64,000 nucleotides of DNA from Owenia fusiformis (Eukaryota; Annelida; Polychaeta; Sabellida; Oweniidae), in contig CAIIXF020000003.1 of assembly GCA_903813345.2 (NCBI GenBank), forward strand, positions 15,388,931-15,452,930. The letters are read 5' to 3'. The notes beneath the pieces are model-generated. The model searched no databases and had not been told where the DNA came from. It worked only from the letters and a program-made list of their open reading frames with translations. Shown here in pieces: positions 1-12,800 of the stretch; position 1 is the first letter of the stretch; each line of letters starts with the position of its first letter. The position numbers and the translations under genes are program-made.

Positions 1-741
1 CATTTATCCAGAATGCATAAAAACTAATCAGATTTAGATTTTCATACTAAGAATCAGCCCTGAAAATTTGAAATTGATCTACCAAACAGTTCACCTGGAA
101 ATGTGTAGACAAGACTTTACAGACGAGATTTTAGGACAGAAAATCCAAAATGGCTGCCTTGACATTTACCCAGAATGCCCAAAAACTAATCAGATCTAGA
201 TTTTCATACTAAGAATCACCCCTGAAAATTTCAAATTGATCTACCAAACGGTTCACCTAAAAACGCGTAGACAAGACTTAACAGGCAAGATTTTAAGACG
301 GAAAATCCAAAATGGCTGCCTTGACATTTATCCAGAATGCCCAAAAACTAATCAGATCTAGATTTTCATACTGAGAATCATCCCTGAAAATTTCAAATTG
401 ATCTACCAAACGGTTCACCTGGAAATGCGTAGACAAGACTTTACAGACAAGATTTTAGGACGGAAAACCCGCTGCCTTGACATTTACCCAGAATGCCAAA
501 AAACTAATCAGATCTAGATCTTCATACTGAGAATCATCCCTGAAAATTTGAAATTGATCTACCAAACGGTTCACCTGAAAATGCGTAGACAAGACTTTAC
601 AGACACGATTTCAGGACGGAAAATCCAAAATGGCTGCCTTGCCATTTACCCAGAATGCCCAAAAACTAATCAGATCTAGATTTTCATACTAAGAATCATC
701 CCTGAAAATTTGAAATTGATCTACCAAACGGTTCACCTGAA
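1..741. repeat. 160-bp tandem repeat, about 4.6 copies
   Basis: A unit of about 155-162 bp recurs from near positions 1, 162, 323, 479 and 639. Each begins CATTTA(T/C)CCAGAATGC, passes through AATCAGATCTAGATTTTCAT and GATCTACCAAACGGTTCACC, and ends AAAATCCAAAATGGCTGCCT. Copies differ by scattered substitutions and one short deletion near 468. The array is cut by the left edge of the window and fades out after 741. It has no credible coding frame. It probably lies in an intron of the large plus-strand gene. Confidence 0.9.
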
Positions 742-960
742 AACATTCAAAATGGCTGACATGACTGAGCTAACAGGTCCAAAACCTAATCAGATCTAGA
801 ATGAAGTGAGCTGAACAAGATGTTAAAGTTTTAAAAGCAACTGTGAAGCCGTTTTTCTTAAAGTTTGCAGACAAGGATTTTAGCAATTGACTTCAAAATG
901 GCCGACAGGAAGTAGGTATCGAGATAATTTTTTTTCATCCACATCTGTATGCACTCATAA

Positions 961-1590
961 CCCAGATAGCACAAAGACGTCGGGCCGACGTCGCTATTGG
1001 TGGCCATTGGTTGGCATGGTCGCAGTTGGCAAATTGTAGTTGGGCCAACGTTGGCCCGTCGTTGGCTGCCGCTAATACCATGGATCAAAATTGCAGTTGG
1101 CAAATTGTAGTTGGGCCAACGTTGGCCCGTCGTTGGCTGCCGCTAATAACAGGATCAAAATTGCAGTTGGCAAATTGTAGTTGGGCCAACGTTGGCCCGT
1201 CGTTGGCTGCCGCTAATACCATGGATCAAAATTGCAGTTGGCAAATTGTAGTTGGGCCAACGTTGGCCCGTCGTTGGCTGCCGCTAATACCATGGATCAA
1301 AATTGCAGTTGGCAAATTGTAGTTGGGCCAACGTTGGCCCGTCGTTGGCTGCCGCTAATACCAGGGAGCCACCTATCGATAAATCAGTGCAAAATTGCAG
1401 TTGGCAAATTGTAGTTGGGCCAACGTTGGCCCGTCGTTGGCTGCCACTAATACCAGGAAGCCACCTATCGATAAATCAGTGCAAAAATGCAGTTGGCAAA
1501 TTGTAGTTGGGCCAACGTTGGACCATCGTTGGCTGCCGCTAACACCAGGAAGCCACTTATCCATAAATCAGTGCAAATGCTTTGCTTAAA
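961..1590. mobile_element. Palindrome-rich inverted-repeat element, copy A (right end not found)
   Basis: The left end CCCAGATAGCACAAAGACG matches the inverted end of copy B at 2306. Inside are about seven tandem copies of a 71-bp unit, later lengthened to about 92 bp by an insert containing GCCACCTATCGATAAATCAG. Each unit carries GGGCCAACGTTGGCCC, a perfect 16-bp palindrome. Long open frames rich in W-A-N-V-G-P arise on both strands because the palindromic unit lacks stops. I regard them as non-coding. Type: non-autonomous element with internal satellite. The superfamily is unknown. Confidence 0.75.
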
Positions 1591-1831
1591 AATAGAAGAA
1601 AAACATACCAGCAGTCATTAAAAAAATTAAGGTAAATTTTATAAAATATTTTCTTTCAAAATTATCTGATAATGTTGTTTAACTCAGAAATATGGATTTT
1701 CGCCTTGTAATACAGTTGAAACCACTTATAAGGCTACCAAATATATTTAGTATGGAAAAACAAGCCACCATATTTTATTGATGTAGATAGGATATTATAT
1801 GTGAACACATTTACAATAAAAGTATCGAATG

Positions 1832-2306
1832 CCCAGATATCACAAAGATGTCGGGCCAACGTCACTACTGGTGCCCATTGGGTGGCATGATCGCAGTTGG
1901 CCCATTGTGGGCTGCCGCTAACACCAAGGAGCCAACAATGGCTGTACAAAAAAGTAAACTGTGTCAATGGTGGGCCAACGATGGGCCAACATTGGTTCTT
2001 TGGTGGCTGCCAACGTTGGACCAACGTTGGCTGGCTGGACACGCCAATGTTGGGCCAACGATGGACCAACATTGGGCCAACGATGGACCAACGTTGGTTC
2101 TTTGGTGGCTGCCAACGTTGGACCAACGTTGGCTGGCTGGACACGCCAACGTTGGGCCAACGATGGGCCAACGTTGGTTCTTTGGTGGCTGCCAACGTTG
2201 GACCAACGTTGGCTGGCTGGACACGCCAACGTTGGGCCAACGTTGGCAGCCACTGTTGGCCCACTGGCTGGCATGCTGTTGGCCCAACGTCGTTGTGCTA
2301 TCTGGG
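1832..2306. mobile_element. Palindrome-rich inverted-repeat element, copy B (both ends present)
   Basis: The element starts CCCAGATATCACAAAGATGTC and ends CGTCGTTGTGCTATCTGGG, giving inverted ends of about 19 bp with a few mismatches. Inside are three tandem copies of a GTTGGTTCTTTGGTGGCTGC unit joined by GACCAACGTTGGCTGGCTGG and GGGCCAACGATGG blocks. It shares its ends and palindromic theme with copy A but has a different internal unit. No clear target-site duplication is visible. The overlapping open frames on both strands are by-products of the repeat. Confidence 0.78.
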
Positions 2307-3140
2307 AATTATCCCTGAAAATTTGAAGGTGATATCTGTAGCGGTTTTGGAGAAAACTGACGGACGCGCCTAGGCCGACAATATGGCCCCACACTATGTG
2401 GTGGGGACATAAAAAGTTGATCCTCCCCCAATGAACTTGACATTCCTTCCTCTAAAATCTGTAATGACTTCTATATTCATTGCACACAAATTAATTCTTT
2501 TTTCAGAAATTAAAATAGGAGGATTACTTCTTCCATCATCATCTTAGTACTTACACTATCCCTTCCTTTCTTTAAATCATGGGCATTCAAAAGATAGCTA
2601 TTGAAAGCCCATGCTTAAATGAAAACAATTCTACAAATGTTTTGTTGAATAAGTTTAATTTATTTTATTGCATTCATACAATGTTAAGTAAGCATTACAG
2701 CTAGAACATGAAATTGTATAAAATCTTCATGTTTCAGGAATTCACAAAATATGACTAGATAATATAATGATGATTAGATTGCATTTGACTCTTTATAAAT
2801 AATATCTTTAAATTACACACAATGGTTTTATATCAGCATAAGCTCATCATTGTAGTCGATACATGTACATCATAGAAGTCAACATAGACTTAGGGTGACA
2901 TCTATCTATAGTATTATTATTTTTGTATAGCCACAGACCAAGGAGGATTGGCTCCCAGGGACACAACTTGATATTTTTCAACCATGAAAATGTCAAAATG
3001 TCTTTATTTTCTGACATTTTAACTGACTATAAATCCAAGTCCAAAAAATTTGAACCAATATCTGGATCACTTCTTGAGTGTTTTAGAATTTTTGTTTGGA
3101 AATAAGACCAAAACTTGCTATTCAAAATTAAGTGAATGAA

Positions 3141-3450
3141 ATAGAGGCTGTTTGAATTCAAATTTTGTACTTTTTTCACAATTTACTGATTTTACACCTT
3201 GTATTTTGCACAGTCTTCATAGTCCATGATCCAATGATAAATTGATTCTGATGGATACATAGAAAGACACATGTACAAGAATGTAGAAGGAAAGCCCCTT
3301 TAATCATGTAATGCCAAAATGGCGGCTGTTTGAATTCGAATTTTGGAATTTTTAAAAAAATTACTGATATGACCTTATATTTTTCGCAGGATACATAGAA
3401 AGAAACATGTAGAAAGCCATAGAAGCAGACCCCTTTAATCATTTGATGAC
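3141..3450. repeat. Tandem duplication of about 165 bp
   Basis: Two diverged copies, about 3141-3305 and 3312-3450, share GAGGCTGTTTGAATTC / CGGCTGTTTGAATTC, TTACTGAT, GGATACATAGAAAGA and CCCCTTTAATCAT. They sit just upstream of the first visible exon of the large gene, in its intron. The stretch 2307-3140 before it holds nothing I can recognise. Confidence 0.7.
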
Positions 3451-3464
3451 TAATATATTTTCAG

Positions 3465-3863
3465 GTTCACCCACTTTGTTGATATCTTAACTGAAGAAGA
3501 AACTGAAGAAGTTATGAAGGAAAAGAGACACAAGGAAAAGGTATAAACTAAAATTAAATAGCCACAAATATTTAAAATTGAGCAAATCCGTCAAATTAAG
3601 TAGCATCAAAATAAGTGTATCTACAGTACTATTTAGCTTTTTAAAAATGCTCAAAATTTAGCAAATCATCTTAAAACATAAAGATAAAATAATAAACTTT
3701 CTTGTTATAGATGTTCAAGATTCTTGAGGATCGGGACAATGAACTAATGCAGATACGAGATGGTAAACTTGAATCAAAAAGAAAACCAAAAAAGACCAAG
3801 AAAACGAAGAATGAAGCATTCAATAAGTACATGAAAATTTTCTACAACAGACCCGATCTGAAG
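3465..3863 (+). CDS. Exons e1-e2 of the large gene (charged segment)
   Basis: Exon 3465-3540 follows TATATTTTCAG and ends before GTATAA. It enters with one leftover base and reads FTHFVDILTEEETEEVM. Exon 3711-3863 follows CTTGTTATAG, ends before GTAAGA, and is exactly 51 codons. It contains the very basic run KRKPKKTKKTKNEAFNKYMK. These exons are followed by the 8.8 kb intron that holds the zinc-finger gene on the other strand. Confidence 0.75.
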
Positions 3864-6800
3864 GTAAGAATAAGAAAAATAATGCCTCTGAGTAACATTT
3901 GAACTACGGCAACCATACAGTAGCCGTAGCTTCCCAAAATCGAGAGAAATATGTAGTGTAAAATATAGGGATAAGGAATATGATGCCAATTTTCTCTATC
4001 GATTTTGTGAATCTAAGGCCATCGTAAACCCGTTGTAGAGTAAATGTGGCTGAGGATTGATACTAAATACAAGCAATCCATGTGAGGTTCATACTAACAG
4101 ATCAACTTTTCAAGTCCTTGGTCACACTTTTTTCTAATTTTTTATGTTGTTCTTTCATTTTTCAGTCACTTTCATTGTAACATGTCTTGCTTGCTAAGTT
4201 AAATTAAAAGAAAGAACTAAATCATTGAGTCCTCCTTTCTGCAAGGATTCCTGTTATACATAAATTTGAACTGGAGGAGCCTGATTGTATGTAGATATTA
4301 ATTTATGTGCCCAAGGAGAGGCTCAATGTTCAATGGTTGGTGATCAACAGTTGGAGTCTGTAACAAATGGTGGGTGGTGGCATTTTGCATGTTAAATCCT
4401 TGTATTTTGTTATACTGTTTGAAAACTCAAGTGTTACGGAGCTAATAGGCTAAGCATATCATTCACTGTCATCAACATCATCACCATCGTCATCATTTTC
4501 ATCAGTAGAAGTAGTAGTAGTGGTATCACTGTCTGTGTCACTCTTAACACGTTTGCGTTTACGTGTAGGTTTCTTGGTGCTCTTTGAAGTATTTCTCCTT
4601 GTGTAATTGTCTCGCTTATTTTTCTGAAATGTTCATTACATTACACTTTAATATAAATGTACTTTGAAATTGAAATCGGATTTCTAAATGTTTAGCAAGG
4701 TCATATTATCAATGAAATTACTTCTTATTTTGACTTATTATTGTTAATAATATATGGTTACATTTCAAAAATGATAATAATATAACAATAATTAGTAATA
4801 AAAGTTCAATCTAGTCCAAGATGTGAGAATAAGATGTCAAAATCTCAACCCCTGAGGCAATATCCTGTGTCAAATTCCTGACCTTTATATCTCTAAGGTT
4901 TAGGATAGTCTTGCATTAAGCCCTTGTGTACATCCCCATCCTTTCGCCCTTTCATACTGGATGGGATAAAGTAAACAGGACTATAGCCAGGATTTGCCAA
5001 GGGGTTTCACTTTTTAAAAAATCCAGGGGGGGTTGACTTGTGACAATTTTGGTCCAAAAATGGCCAAAATCACTTAAAAATGCTCAGAATGGTGAAAAAT
5101 GCATGATTTTAAAATATTTTTTGGCCAGGGGGGGGGGGGTTTGCTCAAAGCCATCGAACCCCCCCCCCTGGCTATGGTCCTGGTAAACAATTTGTAACTT
5201 ACTAATTTTCCAGTCGGTTCAATTCCATGCTTTTCCTTCATGTGCACTGTGAGCGGATATTTCTGACTGTACGATAAGCCACACTGTTCACATTTAAATG
5301 CCTTCAATTTTTCATGTACATTCTGCTTGTGGCGCTTTAGTGCAGGTCCTTGAGTGAATGTCTTGTCACATAGGTCACATTTAAAATCCCTCTTGCCTGA
5401 AATAGTTCATTTCTTTAGCAAATGGTATTTACATTCATCATAAGAAAATATAAAACAAGATCAATCCAAAAGATAAGGGATCTAATAATAAGGGATTTAA
5501 TAATTGGCCATCATCGTTTTTTATTATCGGCAAATCAGCAAAGGTTATTTTTACCTGAATGGATTACCATGTGTCTCATTAAAGGTGAACGAGAGTTAAA
5601 TGTTGCTCCACACTTTTCACAAGCATATTTCCTCTCGTTGTTGTGGAACAGCTTATGTTGAGTATGGCTTGTGTGTGTTCTAAATTTCTTTCCACATAAA
5701 TCACATTGAAAACGCATTTCACCAGTATGAATCGTCATATGAATGTCAAGACCTGTAAAATATTCACATTAGTGTGAGGACAAGGAGGATTGGATCCAAG
5801 AATGCAATTCCGATATTCTGCCATATACGGTGTCATGACCTCATCATTGCTATGTACAAAATTCAAACAGTCGCGATTTATCAATCTTTGGTTTTATTAC
5901 CTAACAAAAAAAAATTAAACACACAAGAAGTGATCAAGATATTAGTTCAAATACTGTATTCCTGGTAAATTTTGACGCTATAAAATTTGGCGATTTTTCA
6001 AAATTGCAATTTCGCAGCTATTTAATTTCGCTGATTTGAGTTGATGACATTTCGCGGATTGCACAAGTTGAACGTTTAGGGCATTTATTTGAATATTCTT
6101 GAATGTATTTTTCAACTTCAATTTGTAGGATATCATTGTCGTCAACAGTTCTTGCCTTTGTTGGCCTAATAAGCCAATTCAAAATGTTAGACATTTAACC
6201 GAGGCCTTTTTTATCGCCCAACAACACTGGACGAAACGTTTTAAACCGAACGGAACATATCAAAAGTCCCGGGGATTTAAAAGACAAATTTCGCGACGAT
6301 AAATGTTCGCGATTTTTCTATGTTTTTGACCACTGATTATGACTTAATGAGATAAAGTCAGACAATAATCATGCTTGCTTTGTTTGAAAATATTGATGTT
6401 GCATTCTGGCTGCCGATCCTCCTAGTGTGGGAACAAAAAGCGAAAGCAGTATTTCAAAACCCAGTATGAAACAAACAATTGTGAAACCAATCACAAGGAA
6501 ACAAATCCCAAGTATCCCAAACTATGATTGAATGTTCTTATCACCCCCTTCCCCCACCTTTCAGAAACCATTATGACAATCTGAAGATTTGGAGACACTT
6601 TATCCCTCCTAAAGTCATAACAACAATTAAGGAATAAAGACTATGATTCTAGATTTTATGGCGCAATATATAACCGAAGATTTTACTCTGTTCATTGTTA
6701 AAAGACTGAAGCCATGGAGCGATTGAGGTCTTCAGCAATGACCTGAATAAAATCTGAGGTCAGATATTTGCCATAAATAAGAGGATCGAAGTCTTTGTTT

Positions 6801-9800
6801 GTCTTTTATTATAATATAATATACAAACCAGAAGAATAACTACCATATTTTCATTTATGAAAGCAAGCAGTCATACATGTGCCATTATAGACCAATAAAT
6901 CACTAGTTATTATCACATATATATTAGAATACATATTATTGATTAAGAAAAGATTTTAATAACTGAGTCGGAACTTACGGTCTTTCGAGGGGCATTTCCT
7001 TCCACATACATCACAAGTATAATCTGCAATACCATGGGCTGTGAACAAATGATCTTTAAAACGTCTACCCAAATTTTTTGTTGGTTCTCCATTTGTTTTG
7101 CCAATAACCTTTCCGCAGTATTCACATGTTCTGGTATCATCTAATTTCTTTCGGCTTCTTCTTGAAGGAATTAACATACATTTCTTAAGATGGTCCCTCA
7201 TTTTCGCAGGAAATAATTTGTTGCACATTGGACAAGGTTGCGAGGCTTTACCTACACTAAAATTGCCCCTTTTCTTGCATTTTCTTAAGTGTTTAAAAAG
7301 AAGACTTGATGGCATTATATCTTTGCAGAATCCACACATATGTGTAGGGTTACAAAAATTATTGTGATAACGTGAATCTTCAGATTGATTAAAAGTTTTA
7401 TTGCAGCCATAACACTTGCGTTTGACCTCTAGCTTACACGCATAGTTGGAGTTGTGGTTGTTTTTGCGATGAGATTTCATCTCATCTTGGCTATCACTTG
7501 TAAACCTATAACAATGTCTGCACACCGCAGTGTTAGCATCACAGTATGTCTCATGGTGCTTCAATGATGCTTCTGATAGGTATTCCTTCTCTTTGCAAAA
7601 CTTACATTTAAATTGAGCGGTCGAAAACTTTTTTGCGATAGCGATTTCCTCATCTATGGCATCAACATCTCTCTTAAGATTGCCATGCAAGTGGATTAAG
7701 AAATGTTCATATGACTCTAGTGTTCTGTAACAAGTATTGCAGTCAAGTGTGAAAGAACCCTTATCATTTGTGGGTTTCTTTGTGGTTTTCCCATCAATAT
7801 AAACCTTTATCTCCTCAGGGACCTGTCCATTATATTTGGTCGCATATTTAATATTGGTACTTGTCTGTGTGTACTCATTACTGTTCATATCCTCATTATC
7901 TGAGTCAGTTCCTGTATCATCAGTTTCAACATAAGTTTGATCTGTGGTATCATTATCAACATCTTCAATTTCATCTGAAACATCACTGTCCATTTCTTTA
8001 TCATTTTGTAGGGAATTTGTCTGATGAATTCTGTTTGCTTCATCCTCTTGTGTATCATCACTTGGTATTGGCCTATTTTGTTCATTGGTTTTATCGTCAT
8101 TGATAACAGTTTTTGTCTTAGTTCTCTCTTTTGTGGAGGGAGTAAAAGGTTCAGAATTCCCTCTATCTTGTTCAAAGTGCGGTTTCGCCCTGTTGACCAT
8201 ACATGTACTTTCATTTGAGTTTGACGCACTATTTTCAAGATTTTCCACATTGTTATTGGAATCATCAGACTCTGACTCAACCTTTATACATACAAGTTCA
8301 GGTTCTGGGTTGAAAAGTTCAAACTGGCCATGTCGTTCTAAGATGCTTAACTTCTCTTCATTCGCGGGTAGTCCATGTGTGCCTAACTGTACATAGTTAG
8401 GTAGCGATCCATGTGTATCTGACTGTACATTACTAGCTGGCTGTCTATGTGTAGATGACTTTGTACCTAACTTCACATAGGTAGGTTGCTGTCTATGTGT
8501 ATCTGACTGTATATAACTAGCAGACTGTCTATGCGTAGCTGACTTTGTACCTAACTCCACATAAGTTGGTTGCTGTGTAGCTGACTGTCTATGCATAGCT
8601 AACATTGTACCTAGCTCTTCATAGCTAGGTGGCTGCCTATGGGTAGCCGATTGTATACGACTAGCTGACTGTCTATGCATAGCTGACTTTGAAAGACTTG
8701 AAATGAACATTCTTTTGTAGTCTGGGTGTACAAGGTTATCTACTTGTCTATTATTAACTGACTCTATCTTTTTATTCTTTGTAGAATTTGGTATATTTTT
8801 CTTCAGGCCCATTCTTTTCATCTCGCTCCACTTACATGTTTTCCTAACTTCATCCTCTAGTGAAAAACTGTCATCAGATTCATTACCATCTTCATCACTA
8901 CCTGAGTCAGAATCATGTCCAGCCTCTATGTCTCTCTTACTGTGTAGGGAAATCACATGAGCTTGAAGTTTCTTGGATCTGTTGAATGATTTTGCACAAA
9001 TGGGACATGTATATGTTGGAGTATCAGTAGTCTGTTTTGGTGATGCGATATCCACATTATTTGATAAAGGTTCCTTCTTGGAATGTAAAGGATTGTCAGC
9101 AGTAGCTTTTGAAAGTGCTTTATCTACATCATTAAACATATGCTCTTCTTTTTTTGGATGTAATACTTCTGGAATCAAATTGATTTTGGATTCAACTAAG
9201 TCCCAGCTTCGATTTCTGCCATTTTGTCTTTTTGATTGACTGGTTGTCAGTTTTTTAATGGTTTCGATCGCAAGCGCAGAGAAATTGTCCACATCATCAA
9301 TACGGGCTAAACGTACTCGAGGCTCTTTCCAAGTGTTTATAATTTCCAACCAATCAGTGAGCTTTGTAACACTGATAGAATCTCTATGGTGATACTGATC
9401 CATGTTCTCTTGGCTGGTCAGAGATTGTCAATACTGAAAAAAATCATAAAACGTAATTTGGTTAAAGTGGCATGGCATAAGGATAAACTCTAAATGAAGA
9501 CATAAATTGTTTGAGCTCAGTTATGAAATTAAAATGCGAAGCCAGAAATAAAAAATATGAAGCCATGGATATCTTATCTTTGTATCCTGCAGTTATTGCT
9601 GAAAAAATTTGAATTAAGTTTTAAATGAATCTTCAGAAAATTTAAATTTTTTTAAACTTTGGAACTTTAGAAGTTAGAATTCCCCTAGAACATTATTGGA
9701 TACTGTACTTCTACTTAATTTTGCAGCCGTTTCAATTCGCCAAATTGTTAAGTCTATCTAATAAGTCGCTGCCAAATTCCCCAATAATTTAAGTAGCATA

Positions 9801-12800
9801 TAAATTGGTACCATTGAATCATATCCATTTATCCCAAAAATATAATGAATGATATAATCTAGAAAATGGTAGAAATTTTTGCAAATATCTCAAGACCTTA
9901 TCTTATCTATCTCATAGCTATTTATCAAAAATGTTTATCAAATCTAAAAATAAGCAATCAAGACCACAGAACAATACTATATGGATTACTACATTCATAT
10001 TATAAATGCATTTGTTTGTATAATGGATTGTTTGTGAATTGGCTTATAAAATGTGTGGCCTCATATTTTAATGCTTCTCTGCCCTGGAAGTTACATGACC
10101 AGGCCATCCAACTGTCCCGCAATTTGGGTATTTGTCACGCATTTGCTGGAAAATTTGAAGTCACGCCAGTTTTTTTTGTGTGATAGAATATGTCACACGC
10201 ATTTTACCTAATTATTGTCAAGCAAAAATATTCCCATAGAAAAACTTCAAAAAACTGATCGCTGGTACAGCACAAAACCGAACGCCAAAAAAACGAATGC
10301 ATTTTGTTCAGACTTTTCATGCGGATACCGTATAAAAAATTTCATACCTTATTTATCTGAAATAAAAAAACATTTTGCATGTACAATTTGAATGTATTCT
10401 TTCATATAATATTGCTCTGTGGTCTTTTGATTGCTTATTTTATTGATGGAGAAAAATTGAAATGGAGGCTTTAGGCCACTGATTTTTCTCCTGTCTTATA
10501 TGGGGCCTTATATATTTATAGGTATTTACAAACTCTCAACTTAAAGCTACAGTAACATTTTAAATGTTTGTGAGTACTTTGACTTTAAAAAATAAGCAAT
10601 CAAATGACCAAATTGAAACAGTTTATGTAAAAATAGAAACATTTATATTTATCATAACTTTTGTATATTTTAATTTGTTTTGTAGTTTAGCTATCATATC
10701 TGTGTCCTCTTATATTTTTATACTTCTCTGCCATGTTATTTTCGGAAAAATTAACATGGCTGAAACTCCCTAAATTACAAAAGGCCACAGCTTTGCTGCA
10801 CATTATACATTACTATCTGAAATATACAAAAGTAGGATAAATATAAATGTTTCTATTTTTACATAAACTGTTTCAATATGGCCATTTGATTGCTTCATTT
10901 TTTAAATTCAAAGTACTCACAAACATTTAAAATTTTACTATCTGTCCACTCTTTTTGCAAAAATGACATTGTAGACTATGTGTAGAATCAGTAATATATT
11001 CCTGAAAATGACACAGTTCAAGTTACTGCAATTTGGAAGCCAATAAAAATTATTTCAAAATTATTCACAAGTGAAAACTGATCAGTTTTAGTTTGATATA
11101 TTTTGTACAACTACATTTCTCACCTGTATATAGCATTTACCATCAGCTATTATTGGATTGTACCATATTTTTATACAATTTTATCTTCTCAATAGAGCCC
11201 AAAACATCTGTTACGTGAAATTTGTAAACTTTTTCATACTTTCTTATCAAATATGGCTGTGCCAACAAAGCAATGCATTATGGGGATGGCAATGCAACTT
11301 GGGTAACTTACAACCTGTTTTTGGAGGGAAATTTAAAAGTTTGGGTTTCTTTTAAAAGTAGGCATATTCACAGGCCATTTTAGATTTTGTCAAATTTATT
11401 GATCAGTCTTTAATTGTTTTCATTAACCAATGCTCTTCTCTTTTACAGTTAATAAACTGGCAAAAGCATTTCCAACATATAACATTGTGTTGTTATCTCT
11501 AATCTTATTTAACTTTGAAATGTTTCCCAAGGCGAGGAGAGAACTATAGAACCCTTTTGACTACTTCTTTTTCTTTCATGTAAACCATTACAAATCATAT
11601 CACATTTATACTGTAATACTATATCCATGGACTAAAAGATAAATAAATATCAGTAATATAAACATACCTTTAATGGTTACAAAGACCAATTAAATATTTC
11701 CATCATCCAACTTTATTCAAAGTTCTGATTGTTTTATATTATAAGAATATCTCTTGATGATAATTTTTTTCACTGTCTTGATAGTTTTTAGGAGTTTTTG
11801 ATTGTTCATTTATTATGTATACAGTGGTATATATACAGGGTTGCTTAGGTGTCAATGTTTGGTCAAATCAAACTGTTAATTATTGGAATTTGCATCATGT
11901 ACCAATGTTGTTTGATGGTTTCTTTGTTACTTGTATTATATTTTCATTTGTATTCATGTGTAATTAGCCTCTTTATGTTTTACTTTGTTTTCAATATGTC
12001 TTTTGACCTATGACTTGTTGTGTAAATATTTTATTATGTAGCAAAAACTAAGAATCTGAGAATGAATGAAAGAATAATGAATATTTTGATAAACTTGTAT
12101 GCACACTGGTAATAATAATCACAGTAATTATAATGTTCAGAGAGAGGAAGTAAGAAATCATGTTTTGATGACATAACTTTTTAACATGACCAATTTTGCT
12201 GTATAGTTTTTTCCCTTTTGCATGTTTGATGGCTAATTTACTTATGTCACCACCACTTTGTGGTGGCAGTCAATGATTGGTGTTTGGTGGTCGGTGTTTG
12301 GCAACTGCAATAAATGGCAGGTGGTGACATTTTGCATTTTAGTGCCTTGTTATAATATCAATACTTCTTACACATCAGGCCCGTAGCCAGGGAGGGGGGT
12401 TCGATGGGTTCAAGCGAACCCGCCCCTGGCCAAAAATTCTTTCAAAATCATGTAGTTTTTCATCATTCTGAGCACATTTTAAGTGATTTTGAACATTTCT
12501 TGACTAAAATTGTCACAAGTGAACCCCCCTGGAAATTTTCAAAAAGTGAACCCCCCTTGGCAAAACCTGGCTACGGGCCTGCACATGATAGTGAAATTGC
12601 ATGTAGTTGAATCATGTTAAAGCTTGACTGTGGCATTTCTTTCATTTCCAGGTGCCAAAAGAGGAGGAGTTCCCTGATGATGCATTAGAGCAGTTCATTC
12701 TAGAAAGAGATGGAGGAACAAAAGTTGAAGGTTTGTTTATGTTGAATGTTTAGATGTGGCAGTTGAAGTACATTTTGGGATGGACAGCATAATATTGTAA

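Noticed and set aside
1011-1506. Several overlapping open frames rich in NCSWANVGPSLAAANT on the plus strand
   Set aside because: They follow from a stop-free palindromic tandem repeat and appear on both strands. There are no domains, and repeats run through all frames.
1734-2394. Open frames of 107-176 codons on both strands
   Set aside because: Same cause: an inverted-repeat element with internal tandem units. Not genes.
7861-8396. Open frames of 64-131 codons overlapping the zinc-finger exon
   Set aside because: Shadows of the real frame in an acidic, low-complexity coding region.
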